A stretch of DNA of 64,000 bases, taken from assembly GCA_008638375.1 (NCBI GenBank), contig CM018051.1:34259740-34323739 (forward strand). Reading direction: 5' to 3'. Of this stretch, positions 45,664 to 56,300 are shown piece after piece (positions within the stretch are counted from its first letter, which is position 1; every line of letters begins with the position of its first letter). This stretch comes from Nyssa sinensis (taxonomy: Eukaryota > Streptophyta > Magnoliopsida > Cornales > Nyssaceae). The notes beneath the pieces were generated by a model. The model was not told the origin of the DNA and searched no databases. It was given only the letters and a program-made list of their open reading frames with translations. The translations under genes and the position numbers were made by a program.

Positions 45664-48600
45664 TGTGTCAAGAGGCTGGCGCGCAGGGCACAACAAGCAC
45701 AGGCATGCGCATGCAGGGGGATGGCAGCAGGTAGGCATGGGGCGCGCGCATGGCGCAGAACGCACGCGTGGCAAGTAGGGCGCTCAGCAAGCGCACAATT
45801 GGGCAAGGCTGGTTTGGTCCAAAACCTGATTTTTCCTACAGGTTTACTGTAGCTGGCCGGGGCTGAATTTCTTTGTCTAGCAGCCAATTTTGTCTGTTTT
45901 TCAAATTTTTTTCCCAAATTTTGTAACCTACTTTTTTTCTATTTTTAGCCTATTTCTTTAAGGTTTTTAAACCTCCCATTTTTGACACATTTCCCACCTA
46001 TTTAAAGGGTGTTTTACACACCTAACAAATCTTTCAATTTCACAAAATTTTAACATAGTCCCCTTTATTTTCTAAGTCTTTTCTCACCTAATATTTATGA
46101 TACTTCATATAAATAAGGATTTATACATTCCATCCACACTTGATGGCCACAATTTCATAGAAATTAAACATACATCATTTAAATATACAATCCACCATAT
46201 GTACTCATATACTTGAAATTTAAAGGTTACAAACTTCATGCTCATTACAATTTTTACGGCCTTGCCCATTGTTTCATAACATACACAATTTTAAAAGTTC
46301 ATTTCATATGGCTTAAGACTTATGCTCTTATACAACTCAAAATATGCCCCAAGGGCCAAATATCCTCTGTGGTCCATTTTTCCTCCGCTCTTCAAGACTT
46401 CATCAAGTCTCAAGTACCGGGAGCCTCATTTGTAATCTGATATCCCACGAGGGGTCAGCTCAACTGCTGGTATGACACGATGCTAATGCAAGGAACAAAG
46501 TTAAGGCGTGGCATATGCAAGTGTACATTTATAATCTACATGCCTTCCAATTCATCAATACAATGCAATGGCAATATGTGTGACACACCCATGCAAACTC
46601 TATGCCTAACACATGTCTGGCTTTACAGTCCTTCCTTGTCAGCCCGCGAGCACTGTAGTATGTCTCGCTTCACGGTCCTCCCGTCAGCCCGCGAGTATTG
46701 AAATTGGCCAGATTTTGAGTTTTTCACCACAGGATCTACACCCTTCTAATGCATAGCACCGAAGTGCTTAACCCACACCATGTTTCCAAATAATCACCAT
46801 ATACCAATATGCCTTGATTTTTCTATGCAAGTTCAATGAGACATTTTATCAAATACATGAGATACACCTTAAATCATGCATCATCTATAAAGTAAATTCT
46901 AACTTTCAAAGTGCACAACTTCTTTCACATGAACATATGCCATATACAATCAATTTAAACACATGCTCATGTTACATGTTCACTATATTACCAATTCTCA
47001 AAGAACACATAATTACACCAAGCATCAATGCATTAAACAACCATATCTTCTAAAACACAAGGTTTATTTACATAAACATAAGCCATAATGTTATCAATCA
47101 AACATATATTCAAGTTACATGTTCATCATTTTGACAAACTCTCAAAGAACTCAAATGTCACGCCCCGAATTCCAGCGAACCCGAGGCGCGACTGAACGAA
47201 CGGAAAGTAAATAAAATATGAAGTAAATAAAGGACAATCTAACAGGTTCAACTTAACTTACATTCACTTCTGTCAATACACATATAATACATCATTCGAG
47301 CTTAAGCCCGTACATCACAATACATGCCTCATGGGCCAAATATCCTTCTAAGTTCGGGTCTCCTCCACTCTGTGAGACTTCCTCAAGTCTCAGGTGCCTG
47401 AAGTGTCATCTGAAAAATATTGCCCACGAATGGGTCAGCTCAATTACTGGTACAATGCAATGCTAAGCCAAGAAGCAAAGCTAAGGCGTGGCATGTGCAA
47501 GTATACATTTATCTTTATATGCCATGCAATATCATTAATGCATTATATGAATAGTATGCATGACGCACCCATGCAAGCACCATGTCACACCCATGTCATC
47601 AATCCAATCACATAGTAACAGTTCTCATTCATTACTTCATCGAATTCTCAAAAATATAAGAAGTACAAAACACATAAACAACCAAATCCCAAGTCATCAA
47701 ATAATCACGATCTGAAAAATTCCCAACAACAGTTAAGCATATGCATCATTTAATTCACCCATGAAATGTCCCTAAACTTAACCCCACTTCTTACATTAGC
47801 AAAACACCGTACCTGATGGGTTGGTCTCAACCCAAATAAACTGCGCTCATAGTGTAGTGGCTAGCAGTGAGAATGTGGAAGGATCAGACTACCTTCTTTT
47901 TGCCTTTCGATGCTCCTAAAACCACAAAATGTAACTCAGTCGGTTTGTCACTTGAATGATGCTATTCATCAAATTTTATGTCTTTATTTTATTAGTTTCT
48001 ATGTTGATAAAATAGATTCTACAATTGGGTCCAAAACGTCGAAGAAATTAGGTTTAGGCTTTCGTGGAATTCAATTCGGACATCTGAGCTAAAAAGGATA
48101 AAATAGTCATTTTGTACTTTCACGGGTCCTTACATCTCGAAACCTCTTTTCACAAACTGGACTCCACGGTTGAGTCCGGAATGGTTGAGATAATAAAGTT
48201 TCACTATTTGTTTACTTAATTCGGAGTTCGTTTGACCGCGTTTCAATTCAGGGGTATTTTGGTAATTTTAAAAGTTATTACGGGTCTTTTATTTTTTGGG
48301 ACCTCGTATCGCGTTACAGACCTCACCGTTGGACTTAGTAGGTCCAAAATAGTTAGAAAACATATAATACTTGCCTCATTTGGGTGTCGGACCATTTTAG
48401 AGCATTTAATTTAATTAAATATATTTAATTCATAAAATGGAAATCAAGTATTACATATATTTTTATTCAGCGCAAATATGACCACGGGATTGTCCCATCC
48501 AAATGGTTCACGCGCCTCAGCCCCACGCGCCCCACGCGGGTTCGAGTCTCACCCCTCCATTTTTTCCTTCTTTCTTCTCTTTTCTTTTATTTTTGTTTCC

Positions 48601-49436
48601 TTTCAATACGGTTGGGCCAAACAGGCCCAATCTTCTTTTTAAATTTAAACAGGCCCAAAGGCCATTACAACCCAAGCAGCCCAACTCCACTTAGCCCACA
48701 CGGACCCAACAAGGAATGGCCGAGTCGACCCCTACCTGCGCCCCCGATTTTTCGGCCATGTTCTGGTCTTCTTCTCCGACCAAGTCGCTGGAGACCGCCA
48801 CTTTTCTCCCCCTATTTCTCTCATATTTTACGTCCAAATTTTATCATTTTTATACCAAAATAAATCTGGAACCTTAAGCAATAAATTTGGATTGTTCATA
48901 AACTCTAAACAACTCCCAAGCGCTGACCCATTTCGGTTTTTCCGGCCAACTAAACTCAGTTTCCAGCCGACCGAAAACCTCTCCTTTTTCATTGATTTCA
49001 CCACTGTTCTTCACTCCATTTTGAACCTAGTGTGTTCTGCAACTCACTAATAACAGTTTCAGATCATTTAAACAAGTTTTTATACATAAAATATCAAACC
49101 CAATCCCCCCATGACCGTGACCTGCAACTAGGAAGTTCTCCCTCTCCCCTTAACCGTTTTGATTGATTCTTGTTCCTAATTGTTCCATATTCCAGGCTCT
49201 TTTTAGCCCTATATTCAAAAGAAATTAATCATGCTAAAAAACTTCAAAACAGAAGGTGACTCACCTTGGTTTCGGCCTCTCTCTCTCCTCATGTTGAGCT
49301 CCTCCTCATGTGACTCCTTCTCAATCTCGATCCTCTTCACTTCACTCCTACTCTCTCTTTCTTTCTCCTGGTTTTTCTTTCCTTTTTCTCTCAACTGACA
49401 CCCCATATGCACACCTACGGATACACATATATCACC

Positions 49437-49440
<4 letters not shown>

Positions 49441-49489
<49 letters not shown>
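49441..49489. repeat. (CT)n microsatellite
   Basis: About 24 CT units inside copy 5. Confidence 0.95.
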
Positions 49490-49491
<2 letters not shown>

Positions 49492-49619
49492 CTTTCTGAA
49501 ATCAGACCTACCCTTCTAATCATCTCTGACTTGTATACTCCCACACACTAACTCACTTACACACTCCACCCCCCCACCATGCCACCTTGACTGTGGCACA
49601 TTCAATCACACACCCACAC

Positions 49620-49970
49620 ACAACCGTATGCACATACACACACACACACTCACTTACACACGTGCACCACATGCACCTGTCACATATATATATATATACA
49701 TATATTAAATGTATTATATATATATATACACACATACATACACATAACATACTCACCATATATATATATGTGTGTATATATACATATCCCACCATATATA
49801 TATATATGTCCACACATACTTAACGCACATTTTGAATTTAGCCATTAATAATAATATTAATAATAAATAAATAAATACATGCATACATATGTATACAATA
49901 CATCACATACTATACACATATACATATATAATACACATATTATACATGTATATATATATATATATATATT
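49620..49970. repeat. Mixed (CA)n and (TA)n microsatellite cluster
   Basis: Dense alternating ACACAC and ATATAT tracts inside copy 5. The overlapping open frames encode Ile/Tyr/His/Thr repeats and are composition artefacts. Confidence 0.85.
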
Positions 49971-50610
49971 TCCATATACGTATGTATATATTAAATTCTG
50001 GGCACGTACACATACACGCCTATTTCACGACCTATACTTATTCACGTACGTATGCATGCATGGAAATACGTGCAGGCAGGCACCACGAGGCATGGTTCTC
50101 GGTTGCTCGGGTGTCGCCCTATATTGACTACTCAAAACAAATTTGTTCACTTTCCGAATCGCTCAATCTGTAAAATATATCCCGACATAAAGCCCTAATA
50201 GCTCAGGTTACTTGAGTACTACACAACTTAGCTGGTCTACCTCGGTCTACGTGTCATGTTCCAGTTCAAGGTACTACAGTCCTATTAGCGAAACGAGAAA
50301 TTTATCCTCAATTTTTCATGTCTCTACATCAAAGAACACATAAGTACACAAACAACCAACTCTAGGTTTTCAAAGCAACTACTTCCTAAGTGACTTTCTA
50401 ACCGCAAATAAACATATAAATCATTCAATTAACATATAAAACACTCCTAAACTTAACCATATTCTATACTTAGAAAAATATCATACCTAGAAGGGTTTTT
50501 CTCAACCCTGGGGAGTTGTGTTCACTTTTCAGCCGAACCAATCAGTGAGAATGTAGCCTTTGGCGTGGGGAACAACTTCTTAAAAGAAAGCCTTGTAAGA
50601 ATCCTAGCCT

Positions 50611-53600
50611 TGTAAGGACATGGAAACTTGGGAATAAATTTTTCGTTTTGCCGATAGGGCTATAGGCCATGACGGGGAATCTTGAGCTAAATATTAATGT
50701 ATAAAATTTTGGATGTGCAATTTCATAATTAGCAACTTCGAATATGCAAGGCTTGGTTGTATCAAGAATACGATATTTATAAAGGGCAGTACATATTAGT
50801 CCAAATAGGTTTATAATTCAATATGCGTGAACATGAGAAATAAAAATAATGAAAAAAAATATATAAAATATAAATATGTATATATGTCTCAAGTGAGACA
50901 AGAATCAATTAAAGAAGCAAGAAAAGAATAGAAAAATAAAAGAGGTAGAAATGGGCAGTCGTTGTGATGGGTGTCAATCTTGTATATTATTATATATTAT
51001 ATATATTAAGTTGTGCGGTGGAGAAATGAAGAGATAGGAATGTGGGGGAGGAGAAACTGAGAAGATAAGAATTGAAAAAAAAGGGGTGTCGGCAAAAAGG
51101 GTTGTGAGTATGTGTCTTATATGTGATATAATATATAATATCTCAAATGAGATGAGGAAAGCAGGAAAAAGAAATGAAAAGAAAGCAAGATAAGAAGCAG
51201 CCGAAGCCGCTGGAACGTGAGAAAGAGAGAGGAACGTAAGGCAGCGAAGCAGGAGATGTGGGCTGTTTCAAAAAGGGGTTTTCGTCTCTTTTAAATTTGA
51301 TGGGTTAAATTCATGTTGGTGATGGGGAGATTTCAAATCTTATGCAGCAAAACTCTATACCTAAATTTGGGATTTTTGTCATGTGGTTTTAGTGCTGTTG
51401 TTTCTCTATTGGCCATGAATTGCGGTTCAGGTTGATGACGAGTGGTGAGGATGGTGTGCGGCAATATGTGTATATGTATGTGTGTGATCGTGTTGCGGCA
51501 GAAACGGTGAAGGGCGGTGTGGCGGTGGTTCAAAGAAATGGCCGTAACAGCAGCCGCTGTTGCAGCACAATAGTAGCAGAATGGAACGGTGTTTGTGGTG
51601 GTGGTTGTGCAGCAGTGGAGCAAAGAGGCGGTAGCAACAGGGGGATATTTAGAGATATATATATATATATATATTATATTGTGTGCTGGTTTGGATGGTG
51701 CAAGAAAAGACATTGAGAACTAATACTAAACTTTAGTCTTGGATTTTTAGAGCATGAATAATTAAATTGATTGTGGGATTTCATTAAATATAGAAATTGT
51801 TTTAGATCAAATGGGAATGCAGAAAAATAATCCGAACACAATTTAACGATTGAGTTTTGTATTTTTATTCGGGCCAAACCAGGTTGAGTCCGACCCAACT
51901 CAACCATTCAGATAGCTGCCTAACAATATTACTGTATGGGTAAAATTTTAGATTTGAGTTCGGGAAGTGTTTGGTTGAAAAGGATAAGCTATCCAATAAT
52001 TGGCTTAAATTGAAAACGTACGGGAAAAATAATATAAACTTATAGGAATTGGAAAAATTATGGGCAATAAATAGAACCTTGTAAGATTTTAATTATACCC
52101 AGAAATTAGGGTTAATTGTGAATTGACCTGAGTAAATGAAATAAAATTTAATTAAATAATTATTTAAAGGGGAAATAACCAAAATGCCCCCAGGTCAAAG
52201 AGTAATCGAACGGAATCAAATTAAAGTAAAAAAATAGTGAATTCTAATTATTCCGAGCATCTCGGACTCAACCGTGGAGTCTGATTTGTGAAAAGAGACC
52301 TCGGGAATCGGGAAACCGTGAAAGGACCAAATGACCATTTTACCCTTTAGGGTACAAATGTCCAAATTGAATTCCATGAAAGCCTGAACCGACTTTCTTC
52401 GGCGTTCCGGATTCAATGGTGAAGCCTAATTGAGTAAAAGAAATACCAATCATAAAAAGACATAAAATTTGTTGAATAGCATAAATTTGTGTAGCGACAT
52501 ATATTGAGACCTGTTTATGAATTTTAGGAACATCGAAGTGAAAGGCGAGAACCCTCTAAACATATCCAATGGGAGGACTGAGTTATTGATCAGTTGACTG
52601 GACTACTTAGTGGATATAGCTTCTTAGGGTTGAGATAACCCGATCAGGTATGGTACTTTACTAAGTAAGGAATAGGATTAAATTAGGATTGATGTGCATA
52701 TTGATTGAATGATTCTTGTGCTTATCTGCTGATAGAAGATCACATAGGAATTATTACTTTGAGAACCCTTTAGTTGATTGGTTATGTGCTTACGTGTTCT
52801 TTATGATTATTTGGGAGTTGGGATTTACTTCTTGAGTTGTCATTATATGTGATCTATGTTGCAGAAGGATTATTGATATTGTGACATTTAGATTGCGTAG
52901 GTGTTGAGATTGATTGAGCATAACACATAGATTTGTGGATGAATTCTTGTGATTTGATCTTAAATGTGATGCATTATTTAAAGCATGTTGCATATGCTTA
53001 TGAAAGTGATGTTTCATTTAAACTGTACTATTGCATGATGAAATCATGGCATATTGGCATAGGGTAATTCCTTGAAAGCATAGTGTGGGTCAGCACGAGG
53101 TGCTGGTGCATTATGAGAGTGTAGATCCTATAGTGAAAAACTCAAAATTGGCCATTAGGTACTCACATGCCTACGGGGTCCGGACCGTAAAGCGAGGCAT
53201 ATATTGGTACTTGCATGCCAACGGGGAAGAACCGTGAAGCGAGATATGGGTGTGACATTGAGATGCATGGGTGTGTCATGCATATTGCCTGTGCATTGTG
53301 TTAATGAAATTGTGAACGTGATATAGGGTTTTATACAGATGTAGTTTGTACATTGCCATTATATTGTATGCATGACTTGGAAGGCATATAGATATGAATG
53401 TACACTTGCACATGCCACGACTTAATTTTGTTCCTTGCATTAGTATTGTACCATACCAGCAGTTGAGCTGACCCATTCGTGGGAACCATATTTCAGATGA
53501 CACTCCCAATACCTAAGATTTGAGGAAGTCTAGCTGAATGGAGGAGACTTGACTGTAGATGGATATTTGGCCTTGGGGCATGTTTTGTGATGTACGGGCT

Positions 53601-53975
53601 TAAGCCCAATGACATATATGTATACTAAAAGAAGTGAATATATGTATCTCTTAAATCGTCTTCGGTTGTATCATGGTTGTATATCTTCGGTTGTATAATT
53701 AGGCGATGTATATTTAACTTTGATGAGATTGTGGCCATTGAGTGAGGATAGATTGTGACGTGTTTGTATATATATGATGTATTATGATTATCAGGGGGAA
53801 AAAGGCTCGAAAAACAAAAGAGGTTCTGCCGAAATTTTATAAAACAGGAATGTATGTAGGCTTGTAGCTAAATCAGTTAAATTGGTATTTATTTATTTAT
53901 TCTTTTATTTTATTTTCTTCCTTTATTTCGCTTTAGTCGCGTCCCCGGGTTCGGTTGGAAATTCGGGGCGTGACA
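50611..53975. mobile_element. Solo LTR, family A copy 6 (3365 bp, target duplication AGCCT), nested in copy 4
   Basis: It starts TGTAAGGACATGG and ends TTCGGGGCGTGACA, in the opposite orientation to copies 4 and 5. AGCCT lies at 50606-50610 and 53976-53980. It contains hairpin modules (52264 and about 52408), the family core (53000-53520) with two short repeats (53158-53249), and (TA)n at 51654-51675. Confidence 0.92.
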
Positions 53976-54495
53976 AGCCTAGAGATGTGTTTTGGTGGCT
54001 TGAAATTGGAAAAAACCCTAGGTTTCTTTCACCTTTCTCTCCATGAACTCATTAAGGGGTCCTATTTATAGTAAAGGGGCAAAGGAGCAAAAAGACTATT
54101 TTGCCCTTAATGAGTTCGAGACCCCGTTACACTACAACCCGTCTTGAAACGCCTCAATTCGATATTTTATTTTAGCCAAAGTTCTTAAAATTATTTTAAA
54201 TGAAAATTTTTTAAAAAATTTATTTTCGCCTGCGGGCGGCTTTGGCCAGTTACACCCGAGATGCCCTTTTGATCCAATTTTTTAAATTATCTCTGATTAG
54301 GATCAAATTCTCATAGAAGGTGTATTGTAACATTATAAGCATGTTTCTCTTTTATGGCATACTCGAATTATGCTCCTAAACATGACTTATACCTAAATGA
54401 TGCATGTATAACGCCCTACCGGCAAACAGTGCATGAATAGCGCCTACCGACAAAAACGAAAAATTTACCCTAATTTTTCAGATCTCTACAAGACT

Positions 54496-56300
54496 CTTTC
54501 AAGATTAGCAACTAGATGGAAAAGAAAATTGGGGTCACTTGTTTATTGGCTTGCAATTGTTGGTTAGTTGTTTGTGGGGTTGGACCTTGGTCATTTCTAT
54601 TGCTTCATTTATATCATATTTGCTAAAAGGTGAGTTCACATGACTGTCATGATTGTAATAGAAGATAGATTTAGAATGGAAACTAAATCTCCAATATTGA
54701 AAAAGGCAATAATTGGAATGGGTTTCTCATATTTTTCGAGAGAAATTTGGTGACAGATTGTTTTGTGTTTTGATTTACATCAATTCAATCATGAATGTAC
54801 AGTAATATAAGTGAATCATGTGTTTTGTGTTTTCTTGTAGAAAGTATATGAATTTTTGAATGATTAATCTTCTTATATATAACCATTTACTTAATTGATT
54901 TTTTTTTTCTTTTCAATAGCAGAAGTTGAACTTTAGTCTGTAAAGCAATTTCTAGTGGAAGTCATTTTCTTTATTAATGTTTTATTTTATCTTGTTTCTG
55001 GTAAATGGTGGATCAAAAGTTTATTTGCTTATTTAGATAATGAGAATGCTAAAATTTCCAAATGGTACACTCTATTATTGCAACATTTGCATCCTAAACT
55101 AACTTGCCCCTACCCCCGCCCCCATGATTCTCCTAGAATCTTTGTGGATACTTAGAATGTTGTTGGGAAATCTCATGTAGGGAGTTTGGTTGTATATTTA
55201 GATGAATGGCTAAATCTCAAGGATGCAACCGACATTTATGTTATTGAGTATGTAAAATTGTTTCTTAACAAAAGGAATTGCAATTGTGTTATAGGTGGCT
55301 ATTTAAAATGTTGGATATAATGTTAACCAAAATACAATTTTTCTCAAAATAGTTAAATTTCACCGTTTTTAGAAAATAAGTGAAATTTAACTATTTTAGA
55401 ATTAGTGAAATATCTTTTCCTATAAAAAAAAAAAAAAATTGTGTCAAGGTTATTAGGGTAACACAACGAAATTTTACGGTGTCTTTAGATTTTTATTCAA
55501 TAATCATTCTTTTTCCATGTCAATTTTTTTTTTTTTTTTTGTCAGGACTTAGAATAGTTAAATTTCACTATTTTCTAATGAAATAGTGAAATTTAACTAT
55601 TTGACTAGAAAATAGTGAAATGTTTGGAAAGCTAGATGACGACTATTGACTAATATGTTGATATATGACATGGAAGTAGTCAAGTTTATAGCTATGTCAT
55701 TGGCGATAAATAGTTATATTTGAAGTAGTCAAGTTTATAGTGCGTCAATGGCAATAAATAATTATATTTGAAGGGAAGCACATGTTTATATACAATTTCA
55801 ACAATATGATTCAAATCCAAAGTTAACACGATTTACTAGTGCAAATGTTAAAAATCAACAACATAATCGTGGCAATGGTGACAAAAGGTTCATGCAAACT
55901 TTCCTTGATGAACTTGCAATTCAGTTTGTAAGGGCTATATCTTGAAATTATGTTGTGGTTAATAAATTGATATAGTAGACTATGCTCATTTGGATGGGCG
56001 GTGGAAACGGACATTTTGGAAAAAGCTATTCTAACGTTCCTGACCTAATTAACAAGTAATTAGTGTCAATTAAAAATATATTAATGTCATTAGTGTATAA
56101 TTACATTGTGTTAAGTATTAGGAAACAATGCTTCCTAAAATGTGCATAAATGATACAAGTTATGATAAGAAGACAAAAATCAAGAAGAGTAGCACTAGTG
56201 ATAAAAATAATGTTAGCTAGTAACCCAAGAATTAATAGTTAAAAATTAAATGAAGAAGACTAAATGCAAGGTAATTAAAAGAAAGAAAATATAAAGAATA
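54496..56300. other. Unassigned DNA with two perfect palindromes
   Basis: No gene with recognisable domains; short open frames here lack support. Two perfect inverted repeats lie at 55346-55397 and 55553-55601. Confidence 0.45.
55346..55601. repeat. Pair of perfect hairpins sharing a core, possible MITE remnant
   Basis: The first has 18-bp arms (AAAATAGTTAAATTTCAC, 55346-55363 and 55380-55397) with a 16-base loop. The second has 21-bp arms (55553-55573 and 55581-55601) with a 7-base loop. Both contain AATAGTTAAATTTCAC. Confidence 0.8.

Larger units (their letters stand above)
47156..50328. mobile_element. Solo LTR, family A copy 5 (3173 bp, target duplication TCAAA), nested in copy 4
   Basis: It starts TGTCACGCCCCGAATTCC and ends CATGTCTCTACA. 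TCAAA lies at 47151-47155 and 50329-50333. Host sequence continues across the gap (CTCAAAGAAC ... GAACACATAAG). It lacks the short core repeats present in its relatives, has hairpin modules near 48010, 48160 and 48316, (CT)n at 49441-49489, and many (TA)n and (CA)n tracts. Confidence 0.92.
45116..54490. mobile_element. Solo LTR, family A copy 4, interrupted by two later solo LTRs
   Basis: It starts TGTCAGGCCCCGAATTTTC and ends CAGATCTCTACA. AGACT lies at 45111-45115 and 54491-54495. Own sequence is 45116-47155, 50334-50610 and 53981-54490, about 2.83 kb after the insertions and their duplicated target copies are removed. It carries a 23-bp minisatellite, a CG-rich island (about 45670-45780) and the family core (46400-46830). 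Confidence 0.88.

Noticed and set aside
54955..55155. Short plus-strand open frame with Trp-rich peptide
   Set aside because: It has no domain, neighbours or splice pattern to support a gene. A decayed gene fragment cannot be excluded.
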